From positions 558,001 through 622,000 of the forward strand of contig CANNFE010000001.1 of assembly GCA_947503775.1 (NCBI GenBank): a DNA stretch of 64,000 nt. The letters are read 5' to 3'. This DNA comes from an uncultured Paracoccaceae bacterium. GTDB taxonomy: Bacteria; Pseudomonadota; Alphaproteobacteria; Rhodobacterales; Rhodobacteraceae. The notes below the pieces were generated by a model that worked only from the letters and a program-made list of their open reading frames with translations, had not been told where the DNA came from and made no database searches. The position numbers were made by a program, and so were the translations under genes. The first letter of the stretch is position 1; every line of letters begins with the position of its first letter. This document shows, one piece after another, positions 8,894-16,567 of this stretch.

Positions 8894-9156
8894 GACAAAC
8901 CCCTTACATCCCTTGGGGCGGCACGAGACCACGTAATCATGACGACACCATGGCGCAGATCATCAAGAAACAAGGCATCCGGCGGGGCTTCCTGACCTCC
9001 TGAGCCCCGCCGACGACACCTTCGTTGCCGTTTCACCACATCCTCCGGCAAGGCGGCGAGAAAGCATTTGCCGCACCCCCGATCGCCCTCTAGGAGGATG
9101 GCCTGACACACCTCCGGGGCAATCAACCGGTCCCCTCAACCTGGAAAGGGCAGACC

Positions 9157-9201
9157 ATGTTTAAATGCTTATCCGCCCTTCGAGGCCCGATCACAGCCTG
9201 A
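9157..9201 (+). CDS. possible 14-residue leader peptide
   Basis: ATG at 9157 begins the peptide MFKCLSALRGPITA and stops at TGA 9199. It is preceded by GGAAAGGGCAGACC, nearly identical to the GGAAAGGGGCAGATC in front of the AAA gene start at 9451. The stop falls beside an inverted repeat (9189-9224), as in some leader or attenuation arrangements. Translation is unproven. Confidence 0.25.
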   Translation: MFKCLSALRGPITA

Positions 9202-9224
9202 GGCCGCCCCCGGGCCCTGTGATC
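9189..9224 (+). promoter_or_regulatory. inverted repeat upstream of the AAA gene
   Basis: GATCACAG at 9189-9196 pairs with CTGTGATC at 9217-9224 around a 20-base GC-rich loop. It lies about 230 bases before the AAA ATPase start and overlaps the end of the possible leader frame. It could be a protein-binding site or an RNA hairpin. Confidence 0.3.
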
Positions 9225-9450
9225 CCATATCGGCTCCCCGGCCGACCCATTTTTTCTCGTGCATCAGGTACGATCCGATGGACAGTTCCGTTGTCCCGGG
9301 ACGCGCACCCGCTATCCCAGGCGGGGCCGTCCTGCCGAAATCCTATACGTCCACCACCCGGATCCAGGACCAGCGCCCTGCCGCCTCACCACGCGGGAGG
9401 TCCATCTGCTATGTCCCGGAAACGACCCGCCCGCAGGAAAGGGGCAGATC

Positions 9451-10680
9451 ATGGACCTTCTGACCACGATCCTCACCAGCGCCGTGCAAAGCGACTTCTT
9501 CGCGGGCGGTCTGGCCCTTGGCGCGTTTGGCATCGTGCTTGCGGTCCTGCGCCTGTGCAGCGGGGCGCTCTATGGCGCCGTCATGCGCCGCCTCTGGGTC
9601 AGCCTGACCCTCGACAACCGCAGCACGAGCTATCGCCATTTCTACATCTGGATGGAGCATAACGACGTTCTCGCCAGATCGCGCCACGTGCGCATGACCG
9701 ATGACCGCTGGGCCAGCGGCACGAAAGGCTATGCGCCCGCCCCCGGACGGCACTGGTTCGTCTATGAGGGGCGGATCTGCCGTCTGGACCGGGACATCAG
9801 CGAGAAGTCGAAGATCGGCGGCGGGTATGACCAAAGACCGATGGAGACGCTGCACATCACGGTGCTCTTCGGCCATGTGAGGACCGTCCTGCGCTGGATC
9901 GAGGACGGCTGCGAGATCGCCGGTGCCAAGGACCGGATCGGGCCGGGGCTGCACATCCTAAAGGGCGACTATTGGGACAGTCTTGGCGATGTGCCCCGGC
10001 GCAGGATCGACACCGTGCTCGTCGATGACGACCGGATCGATCGCGTACTGGAGGACATGCGCTGGTTCTACGCCGCCCGCGACTGGTATGCGGATCGCGG
10101 CGTACCCTGGCGGCGCGGCTATCTCTTCCACGGCCCTCCGGGGACCGGAAAGTCGAGCCTTATCCGGGCGCTCGCCTCCGAGCTGTCGCGCGACATCGCA
10201 ACGCTGGACGTGGGCCGCCCGACGCTGAGCGACGACGATCTGCGGGATGCGATGGCCTTCGCTCCCAAGGGATCGCTCATCGCGATCGAGGATGTCGACG
10301 CCATCTTCCGGCAAAGGGACAGTGCCCAGAACCGGTCGGGGGTCAGCTTCTCCGGGCTTCTCAACGCCATCGATGGCGTCGCCGCGCAAGAAGGACGGGC
10401 GCTGATCATGACAACGAACCACAAGGAAAAACTGGACCCCGCCCTGATCCGCCCGGGCCGGGCCGATGTCCATATGGAACTCGGCCTCGTGAACGCGGCC
10501 ACGGCGACCCGGCTCTTCGACCGGTTCTTCCCCGATGAGGCTCCGCTTGGACGCCAGTTTCAGGACCGTCTGCAAGGACACCGCTTCAGCCCCGCCGAAA
10601 TCCAAGGCTGGCTTTTGGCCAACAGCGCGGATCCGCGCGCGGCGGCCCGCGCCTGCGGTCTGGTGCCGCTTGCCTCCTGA
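9451..10680 (+). CDS. BCS1-like membrane-anchored AAA ATPase
   Basis: A 409-residue protein with one N-terminal membrane helix (residues 18-40, GGLALGAFGIVLAVL), a roughly 150-residue middle region and a C-terminal AAA domain. Walker A is GPPGTGKSS (about 229-237), Walker B is LIAIEDVDAIF, then ALIMTTNHKEKLDPALIRPG with sensor 1 and the arginine finger. The order matches Bcs1, the mitochondrial AAA that translocates the Rieske protein. Bacterial relatives have unknown clients. ATG 9451 is chosen over the long open frame (from 9259) because the membrane helix follows it and GGAAAGGGG precedes it. It stands alone between two apparently unrelated units. Confidence 0.8.
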   Translation: MDLLTTILTSAVQSDFFAGGLALGAFGIVLAVLRLCSGALYGAVMRRLWVSLTLDNRSTSYRHFYIWMEHNDVLARSRHVRMTDDRWASGTKGYAPAPGRHWFVYEGRICRLDRDISEKSKIGGGYDQRPMETLHITVLFGHVRTVLRWIEDGCEIAGAKDRIGPGLHILKGDYWDSLGDVPRRRIDTVLVDDDRIDRVLEDMRWFYAARDWYADRGVPWRRGYLFHGPPGTGKSSLIRALASELSRDIATLDVGRPTLSDDDLRDAMAFAPKGSLIAIEDVDAIFRQRDSAQNRSGVSFSGLLNAIDGVAAQEGRALIMTTNHKEKLDPALIRPGRADVHMELGLVNAATATRLFDRFFPDEAPLGRQFQDRLQGHRFSPAEIQGWLLANSADPRAAARACGLVPLAS

Positions 10681-10684
10681 TCCC

Positions 10685-10718
10685 GTCCGCCCGGCCCGCC
10701 TCGCGAGGCCGGGCGGAC
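10685..10718 (+). terminator. strong GC hairpin after the AAA gene
   Basis: A perfect 12-base stem (GTCCGCCCGGCC at 10685-10696, GGCCGGGCGGAC at 10707-10718) with a 10-base loop starts four bases after the AAA stop codon. No T-run follows. It is probably the 3' end of the AAA transcript. Confidence 0.5.
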
Positions 10719-10806
10719 AGCCAGCCTCTCGCACTCCCCCTTCCCAGGCCTTACCCTGACCCCCAGATTAACCCTAACGCCCCCTCGCCCGGAGAAGAGC
10801 TGCCCC

Positions 10807-11319
10807 ATGCCCGTCTTTGCCTCTCAAATATCCAGATCCGCCGCCCTCCTTCTGGCGCTGGCCTCTCCCGTTCTGGCCGACCTCGATCTCGGCCCCGACC
10901 CGCTCCCCGATCTGATCCCGCTCACCCAGCTTACGGAAGAGGACGTCTGGCCCTCCTATCGCGCCATCCGCTGCGCCGCGCTTTATGACGCGCTCGACCG
11001 CTTCGATCTGCCGCCCACCGCACTGGGAGCGGAGGGCAATGCCGCAACCCTCGCCGAGAACTTCGAAACCGCCGCCATCCAGGCCTGGCGCATCGGCGCA
11101 GGCCAGCCCGAGCAGGAGGACCGCTTCTTCTCCTCCGCCACGCCCTCGCCGATCGCCGATGGGATCGAGCTGATGTCGGTCAGCTATCAGGTCCGCCTCT
11201 CCACGGCCTTCATCGAAACCGGGCGGCCCGTCCGCGACGGCGATCTCGTCACCCTCGATCTGGCCCATTGCACCGCGATGCTCGGTCGCGCGCCCTTGCC
11301 AGCCACCCCCGCTGACTGA
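10807..11319 (+). CDS. secreted hypothetical protein upstream of cobT
   Basis: A 170-residue protein with a Sec signal peptide (SAALLLALASPVLA, cleaved near residue 24). The mature part has two cysteines (in AIRCAALYDAL and LAHCTAMLG) that could form a disulfide. No known domain was recognised. It ends 12 bases before cobT on the same strand, so it is probably cotranscribed with cobT. A role in cobalamin synthesis is not implied by its periplasmic address. Confidence 0.7.
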   Translation: MPVFASQISRSAALLLALASPVLADLDLGPDPLPDLIPLTQLTEEDVWPSYRAIRCAALYDALDRFDLPPTALGAEGNAATLAENFETAAIQAWRIGAGQPEQEDRFFSSATPSPIADGIELMSVSYQVRLSTAFIETGRPVRDGDLVTLDLAHCTAMLGRAPLPATPAD

Positions 11320-11331
11320 CATATCGAGGTC

Positions 11332-13212
11332 ATGGCCCAGAACACCGATCACCCCGCCGACCCGTTCAAGAAGGCGCTCGCCGACGCGACCCGCACGCTC
11401 GCCGACGATCCCGATCTGGGCGTCACCTATTCCGTCGATCCCCCGGGGCAGACGGGCGACACGATCCGCCTGCCGCAGGTCTCGCGCCGGATGACCGCCG
11501 ACGAGGTGCTGCTCACCCGCGGCACGGCCGACGCCTTCGCGCTGCGCCACCGCTACCACGACGACGGCACCTTTCAGAAATACGCGCCCGCCGGCCAGAT
11601 GGCCCGCGACCTTTACGAGGCGATGGAAACCGCCCGGATCGAAGCCGTCGGCGCCCGCCACATGCCCGGCACGGCAGGCAATATCGACGCCAAGATCGGC
11701 TCCGAGGCGACCCGCCGCGGCTACGACCAGATCCGCGATCCGGCCGAGGCGCCGCTCAGCGTCGCCGCAGGCTACCTGATCCGCCATCTGGCCACGGGCC
11801 GCACCCTGCCGCCTGCCGCCGACAACGTGATGCAACTCTGGCAAGGCTATATCGAGGAACAGGCCGGCGGATCGCTCGAGACCCTGCAGGACGCGCTTGG
11901 CGACCAGCAGCAATTCGCCCGCCTCGCCCGCCAGATCATCGACGATCTGGGCTACGGCGACCAGTTGGGCGACGATCCCGATGACAGCGACGACGCCTCC
12001 GAGGACGACGCCGAGGACAGCGGCCAGGACGACGACCAGCCCGATAGCACCGGGCAGGACGACGACCAGCGCGACGACGAGATGGACGCCGCCCCCGAGC
12101 AGTCCCAAGAGGACCAGCAGGACGCCTCCCAGGCCCAGGTCTCAATGGACGACATGGCCGAAAGCGAGATGGGCGACGAGGCCGAGATGCCCGAAGGCGA
12201 GGCCCCGCTCGAGCCTCCTGCGCCCCAGCCCGTCTCCGAGGCCGATCCCAATTACGACGTCTACGAAACCGCCCATGACGAGGAAATCCGCGCCGAGGAT
12301 CTCGCCGATCCGGCCGAGCTCGAACGCCTGCGCGCCTATCTCGACCAGCAGCTCGACCCGCTTAAAGGGGCCGTCTCGCGGCTCGCCAACAAGCTTCAGC
12401 GCCGCCTTCAGGCCCAGCAGAACCGCGCCTGGGAATTCGACCTCGAGGAAGGCATGCTCGATGCAGGCCGCCTCGCCCGCGTCGTCGCCAACCCCACGAC
12501 GCCGCTCTCTTTCAAGGTCGAGAAAGACACCGAATTCCGCGACACGGTCGTCACGCTGCTCCTCGACAATTCCGGCTCCATGCGCGGGCGCCCCATCTCG
12601 ATCGCCGCGATCTGCGCCGACGTGCTCGCCCGCACGCTCGAGCGCTGCCAGGTCAAGGTCGAGATCCTCGGCTTCACCACCCGCGCCTGGAAAGGCGGCA
12701 CCTGCCGCGAAGCGTGGCTCGCCGCAGGCCGCCCCTCCCAGCCGGGCCGCCTCAACGATCTGCGCCACATCATCTACAAATCCGCCGACGCCCCGTGGCG
12801 GCGGACGCGGGACAATCTCGGGCTGATGATGAAAGAGGGGCTGCTCAAGGAAAACATCGACGGCGAAGCGCTCGAATGGGCCTACCGCCGGCTCGTCCAC
12901 CGCCCCGAAAGCCGCAAGGTCCTGATGGTGATCTCGGACGGCGCGCCGGTCGATGACAGCACGCTGTCGGTGAACCCCGCGAACTACCTCGAAAAGCACC
13001 TGCGGGATGTGATCGCCATGGTCGAGAAGAAGAAGCTGGTCGAGCTTCTGGCCATCGGCATCGGCCACGACGTCACCCGCTATTACGACCGGGCCGTCAC
13101 CATCACCGATGTCGAACAGCTCGCAGGGGCCATGACCGAACAGCTCGCCTGTCTCTTCGATCCCGATCCCCGCGCCCGGGCCCGCGTCATGGGGATCCGC
13201 CAGGTCGCTTGA
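11332..13212 (+). CDS. cobT: cobaltochelatase subunit CobT
   Basis: CobT pairs with CobS to form the AAA+ chaperone-like part of aerobic cobaltochelatase. The 626-residue translation has a helical N-terminal domain (1-210), a long acidic linker of Asp/Glu/Gln/Ser (about 213-330) and a C-terminal von Willebrand A domain with the MIDAS motif DNSGSMRG (about 409-416). The rest follows the family: [27 protein letters not shown] and [12 protein letters not shown]. Length is normal. The start follows TATCGAGGTC. Its 3' end overlaps the convergent SBP-like gene by 26 bases. Confidence 0.96.
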   Translation: MAQNTDHPADPFKKALADATRTLADDPDLGVTYSVDPPGQTGDTIRLPQVSRRMTADEVLLTRGTADAFALRHRYHDDGTFQKYAPAGQMARDLYEAMETARIEAVGARHMPGTAGNIDAKIGSEATRRGYDQIRDPAEAPLSVAAGYLIRHLATGRTLPPAADNVMQLWQGYIEEQAGGSLETLQDALGDQQQFARLARQIIDDLGYGDQLGDDPDDSDDASEDDAEDSGQDDDQPDSTGQDDDQRDDEMDAAPEQSQEDQQDASQAQVSMDDMAESEMGDEAEMPEGEAPLEPPAPQPVSEADPNYDVYETAHDEEIRAEDLADPAELERLRAYLDQQLDPLKGAVSRLANKLQRRLQAQQNRAWEFDLEEGMLDAGRLARVVANPTTPLSFKVEKDTEFRDTVVTLLLDNSGSMRGRPISIAAICADVLARTLERCQVKVEILGFTTRAWKGGTCREAWLAAGRPSQPGRLNDLRHIIYKSADAPWRRTRDNLGLMMKEGLLKENIDGEALEWAYRRLVHRPESRKVLMVISDGAPVDDSTLSVNPANYLEKHLRDVIAMVEKKKLVELLAIGIGHDVTRYYDRAVTITDVEQLAGAMTEQLACLFDPDPRARARVMGIRQVA

Positions 13213-13846
13213 TACCGCGCATCGCGCCCATCGCCCCAAGCCGCTCATCGAGCGCGGGATCGAGCAGCCAATCGGCAAAAAGACGGGCCGACGCGCTCGC
13301 TCCCGGTGAAAGACAAAGCGACAAGGCGATCTCCGCCTCAAGCTCGGCCGGGCAGATCCCGGCGACCGCCGCCCCCTCGACCGGAGCGATGTTCGTCAGC
13401 GGCAGCGCAGCAAGCTCCGCGCGTCCCTCGAGAACCGCCCGCATCGGACCTCCGCCCTCCAGACAAAGCAGCCGGTCGCGCAGATCCTCCCAAAGACCGA
13501 GCCTGCGCGCCAGATGCCGGAATGCGCCCCCGCTCGTGCCGACATCCGTCAGCGCAATGCTCCGCGCCGCTCGCAACAGGGCAATCAGCCCTTCGACCGA
13601 TCGCGCGACAGGACCCCGCGCGCCCCGCGCCGCAAAGGCCAGCGGCGTGCGGGCAAACGGACGGCACGCCGACCGCTCCGCATGGCCGGCCGCGACAATG
13701 TCATCGACATGGCAAGGGTTGGTGATGGCAATGTCCCAATCCGCACCTGTCGCGACATGCCCCGGCACGTCCGGGTTGAGCATATGGGTCATGATCAAGC
13801 AGACATGATAAGCCCGCTCGAAGTCGGGCGCGAGCCGCTCCATCAC
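13187..13846 (-). CDS. ModA-like substrate-binding domain protein without signal peptide
   Basis: A 219-residue frame resembling the periplasmic-binding fold of molybdate-type binding proteins: [35 protein letters not shown] in two contiguous parts, [12 protein letters not shown], and the hinge region [22 protein letters not shown]. The first in-frame start is GTG 13846, but the natural first strand ([12 protein letters not shown]) lies upstream of it in the same frame, with no ATG, GTG or TTG back to TAG 13907-13909. That TAG is the stop of the Rrf2 gene, which is also in this frame. Possible starts are CTG 13894 or an ATC codon; otherwise the N-terminus is read through from Rrf2. No export signal is present, so a cytoplasmic sensor role is plausible. 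Confidence 0.6.
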   Translation of the reverse strand: MMERLAPDFERAYHVCLIMTHMLNPDVPGHVATGADWDIAITNPCHVDDIVAAGHAERSACRPFARTPLAFAARGARGPVARSVEGLIALLRAARSIALTDVGTSGGAFRHLARRLGLWEDLRDRLLCLEGGGPMRAVLEGRAELAALPLTNIAPVEGAAVAGICPAELEAEIALSLCLSPGASASARLFADWLLDPALDERLGAMGAMRGIKRPGGSP

Positions 13847-13906
13847 CTCGCTGAGCGCGATAGGAACGATGAACCGGATCTCACCGATGCTCAGACCCCC
13901 GCAAGA

Positions 13907-14329
13907 CTAGCCGTGCGCCGCATCTTCGACATCGCGCATCTCCGCGATCGTCGTGCCGGAAAGCCGCTCGATCAAGCTGCGCTCGACGTCTTCCATCACC
14001 GAGGCCACCTTGCGCTGCAGGGCATATTCGACCGAACACCGGGGCGCCTCTTCCGCGTCGCCGGCCGCGATCAGGCGTTCATCCAGCGCGAGATAGACAT
14101 CCGCCAGCGTGATCTTGGAAGGCGGGAGGGCAAGACGCCAGCCGCCCGCATGACCCTTTTCAGAGGCCAAGAGCCCCGCCTCGCGAAGCTTTCCAAGAAC
14201 GCGCCGCACGACAACAGGGTTCGTGCCCGCATGCGCCGCGATATCCGCCGAGGTCCGCATGCGTGCCGGATCGACGGCCATATGACCAAGCGTATGCAAA
14301 GCAAGGGACAGCCGCGAATTGCGTTTCAT
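13907..14329 (-). CDS. Rrf2 family transcriptional regulator
   Basis: A 140-residue Rrf2-type winged-helix repressor. It begins MKRNSRLSLALHTLGHMA, has the recognition helix around TNPVVVRRVLGKLREAGLL and the wing EKGHAGGWRLALPP. Fe-S Rrf2 proteins (IscR, NsrR, RirA) carry three clustered cysteines in the dimer-helix region; only one is seen here (APRCSVEY), so this member probably does not hold a classical cluster. It is divergent from the CobW gene, and two matching palindromes lie between them. Its TAG stop is followed in frame by the SBP-like domain. Confidence 0.88.
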   Translation of the reverse strand: MKRNSRLSLALHTLGHMAVDPARMRTSADIAAHAGTNPVVVRRVLGKLREAGLLASEKGHAGGWRLALPPSKITLADVYLALDERLIAAGDAEEAPRCSVEYALQRKVASVMEDVERSLIERLSGTTIAEMRDVEDAAHG

Positions 14330-14359
14330 CAGCGCACGTTCTCCGAAGGAATATCAAAT

Positions 14360-14402
14360 GTAACCTTTGCGGTTGCATTGGTCTAGTAACTGAGTAGGTT
14401 AC
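14360..14402. promoter_or_regulatory. tandem palindromes GTAAC-N7-GTTRC, probable Rrf2 operators
   Basis: GTAAC-N7-GTTGC at 14360-14376 and GTAAC-N7-GTTAC at 14386-14402 share the same arms and spacing, with centres 26 bases apart (about 2.5 helical turns). They lie in the 104-base space between the divergent Rrf2 and CobW genes. The natural reading is a pair of dimer sites for the Rrf2 protein controlling both directions. Confidence 0.6.
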
Positions 14403-14433
14403 GTGACTTGCAAAGCAGATCTTGGAGTGAGCC

Positions 14434-15645
14434 ATGCCCGATACGCGCCTTCCTGTCACGGTCCTTTCCGGCTTTCTGGGCGCAGGAAAAACCACGCTCC
14501 TCAACCGGGTGCTGAACAACCGCGAGGGGCGCCGGGTCGCCGTCATCGTCAACGATATGTCCGAGGTGAATATCGACGCCGATCTGGTGCGCGCCGATAC
14601 CGAACTGAGCCGGACGGACGAAACGCTGGTCGAGATGTCCAACGGATGCATCTGCTGCACCTTGCGCGACGATCTGCTGGACGAGGTGCGCCGCTTGGCC
14701 GGTGAGGGGCGCTTTGACTACCTGCTGATCGAATCGACCGGCATTTCAGAACCCTTGCCCGTCGCCGCGACCTTCGAATTCCGCGACGAGGATGGCGACA
14801 GCCTGTCAGATGTCTCGCGCCTTGATACGATGGTGACGGTCGTCGATGCCGCGAACCTGCTGACCGACTATTCCAGCCACGACTTCCTGCGGGATCGCGG
14901 CGAAACCCTGGGCGAGGAGGACGACCGCACGCTGGTCCATCTGCTCACCGATCAAATCGAATTTGCCGATATCGTGATCCTCAACAAGGTCAAGGATGCA
15001 GGCCCCGAGCGTGTGGACGCGGCCCGCAAGATCATCCGCAGCCTCAATGCGGATGCAAAGATCATCGAAACCGATCATTCCGATGTGCCCGCGGACGCAA
15101 TCCTCGATACCGGGCTTTTCGATTTCGAAAAGGCCCACGAGCACCCGATGTGGGCCAAAGAGCTCTACGGGTTTGCCGATCACGTGCCCGAGACCGAGGA
15201 ATACGGCGTCACCTCCTATGTCTATCGCGCGCGCCAGCCATTCATCCCCGAGCGGATCATGAACGTGCTGACCGGCGATCTTCCGGGCGTCATCCGGGCC
15301 AAGGGCCATTTCTGGATCGCCACCCGCCCGGGCTGGGTGGCCGAGTTCTCGCTGGCCGGCGCCCTGTCGAGCGTAAAGCCGCTGGGCACTTGGTGGGCTT
15401 CGGTTCCAAAGGGCCGCTGGCCGGACCATGACGGCGCGCAAAGCTACATGAAGGCCCACTGGCAAGAGCCGTGGGGCGATCGGCGTCAGGAACTCGTCTT
15501 CATCGGCGCAAGCATCGACTGGCCTGCCCTGAAGGCGCGCCTCGACAGCTGCCTCGTTCCGGCCCTGGCCGCCTCCGGCCCGGACGATCTGCCGGACTAC
15601 CCCGATCCCTTCCCGGTCTGGCGCCGGGCGGAGGATGCGGCGTGA
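14434..15645 (+). CDS. CobW/COG0523 family GTP-dependent metallochaperone
   Basis: A 403-residue G3E GTPase. Walker A is GFLGAGKTT (13-21), the metal-binding CxCC motif is CICC at 72-75, Walker B lies in [12 protein letters not shown], and the base-recognition segment is ILNKVKD. A CobW C-terminal domain follows ([19 protein letters not shown]). Members with CxCC are linked to zinc delivery or, in other subgroups, nitrile hydratase activation or cobalamin synthesis. Here no cob genes adjoin, so zinc or another metal is more likely. ATG 14434 follows TTGGAGTGAGCC. It leads an operon with DUF1826, DUF6525 and an ABC importer; its stop overlaps the next start (GTGA). Confidence 0.9.
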   Translation: MPDTRLPVTVLSGFLGAGKTTLLNRVLNNREGRRVAVIVNDMSEVNIDADLVRADTELSRTDETLVEMSNGCICCTLRDDLLDEVRRLAGEGRFDYLLIESTGISEPLPVAATFEFRDEDGDSLSDVSRLDTMVTVVDAANLLTDYSSHDFLRDRGETLGEEDDRTLVHLLTDQIEFADIVILNKVKDAGPERVDAARKIIRSLNADAKIIETDHSDVPADAILDTGLFDFEKAHEHPMWAKELYGFADHVPETEEYGVTSYVYRARQPFIPERIMNVLTGDLPGVIRAKGHFWIATRPGWVAEFSLAGALSSVKPLGTWWASVPKGRWPDHDGAQSYMKAHWQEPWGDRRQELVFIGASIDWPALKARLDSCLVPALAASGPDDLPDYPDPFPVWRRAEDAA

Positions 15646-16277
15646 CGCTCCTGCGCGAGCGGGTCAAGGACGCCGCCATCGGGGTTGCGGTGGCGGATGA
15701 ACCGGCCGATCTGCAAGCCTTCCTGAAACCGGGCTGCGCGGCGGCGATCTGGCGCAGGCAGGCCTTGAAGGGCGTGCAGGCATGGATCGATGCCATCGAC
15801 CTGGACCGGCTTCCGCAAGGACGGATCATCCTGTCCCGGGACAGGGTGCGCCAGACGGTCACGGAACTTTGCGAGAGCGCGCGAACCCCGCTCACTCCCG
15901 AACGCGAGCAGCTGATCGGCGACATAACGGCCCTGTCAGAGATCTTCGCCGATCTGATGCAGGCGAGGGCTCTGCGCCTTCGGCTTCAGGCCGTCACCTC
16001 CAATGCCTGCCGCAAGTTCCACGTCGACGCGATCACCGCGCGGCTGGTCTGCACCTATCGCGGCACCGGCACGCAATATGGCATCTCGACGGATGGCTCG
16101 GATCCCTCCCGCATCTTCACCGTCCCGACCGGGGCGCGCATCTTGCTGCGCGGCTCGCTCTGGCCGGAAAAGCCCGCCTGCGGTCTGCTACACCGGTCTC
16201 CGCCCATCGAAGGCACAGGCGAGACGCGCTTCGTGCTCGTGCTCGATCCGATCTTTGATGCCGAGGATCCCGAATGA
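15642..16277 (+). CDS. DUF1826 domain protein
   Basis: A 211-residue protein matching DUF1826 in its later part: [20 protein letters not shown] in one stretch, then [13 protein letters not shown] and [12 protein letters not shown]. The Cys in NACRKFHVD and the following His-x-Asp look like a metal-binding or oxygenase-type site, though the biochemistry is unknown. GTG 15642 is the start because it overlaps the CobW stop (GTGA); the longer open frame from 15471 is only the CobW gene read in another frame. Families with this domain are often found next to CobW-type genes, which supports a joint role. Confidence 0.82.
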   Translation: MTLLRERVKDAAIGVAVADEPADLQAFLKPGCAAAIWRRQALKGVQAWIDAIDLDRLPQGRIILSRDRVRQTVTELCESARTPLTPEREQLIGDITALSEIFADLMQARALRLRLQAVTSNACRKFHVDAITARLVCTYRGTGTQYGISTDGSDPSRIFTVPTGARILLRGSLWPEKPACGLLHRSPPIEGTGETRFVLVLDPIFDAEDPE

Positions 16278-16555
16278 GCCGCAACCTGGGGGAAACCGGC
16301 CTCAGGCGCAAACGCCGGACCGGCGATCCCATGCGAAGCTACGACGCCCTGCCCGCCCCCCTGCGCCAGTGGCTCTCCCAAGCCATCCTGCCGTGGTCGC
16401 CCGCCTCGGTTCGGCGGGTCTGGGCCCGCGCTCTCGCCAGAGGTCTCAGCGCCGATGACGCGCTTGCCTTGCTGGGTCAGGCCGAAACCAATACGCTGGC
16501 GCGCGAAAAGCGCGCGATCCGCCAGCCAGTCTCTCCAGAACCATCAAGACAATAA
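16274..16555 (+). CDS. DUF6525 family small protein
   Basis: A 93-residue basic protein ([20 protein letters not shown], then YDALPAPLRQWLSQAILPWSP and VWARALARGLSADDALALL). It matches the DUF6525 pattern I know from Rhodobacteraceae. It is soluble, mostly helical and has no export signal. Its ATG overlaps the stop of DUF1826 (ATGA), so it is a coupled member of the CobW operon. Function unknown. Confidence 0.75.
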   Translation: MSRNLGETGLRRKRRTGDPMRSYDALPAPLRQWLSQAILPWSPASVRRVWARALARGLSADDALALLGQAETNTLAREKRAIRQPVSPEPSRQ

Positions 16556-16567
16556 GGAGCGTTTCCC

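Larger units (their letters stand above)
8894..9450. other. 557-base divergent intergenic region
   Basis: Separates the minus-strand SBP pair from the plus-strand AAA gene. It holds a minus-strand frame of uncertain status (8890-9126, TTG start, stop overlapping the SBP start as ATGA), a possible short leader frame on the plus strand (9157-9201) and an inverted repeat at 9189-9224. No convincing sigma70 promoter was read. Confidence 0.5.

Noticed and set aside
10774-12108. 444-codon minus-strand frame
   Set aside because: Antisense to the secreted protein and cobT; it reads as low-complexity Gly/Val/Ala typical of reverse-strand shadows.
15471-15641. N-terminal extension of DUF1826
   Set aside because: This part is the CobW coding region in another frame; the GTG at 15642 overlaps the CobW stop and gives the normal domain start.
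14434-15645. CobW as a cobalamin-synthesis gene linked to cobS/cobT
   Set aside because: It is 1.2 kb from cobT but separated by the Rrf2 and SBP-like genes on the other strand, and its operon contains transporter and DUF genes rather than cob genes. A metallochaperone role is more likely.
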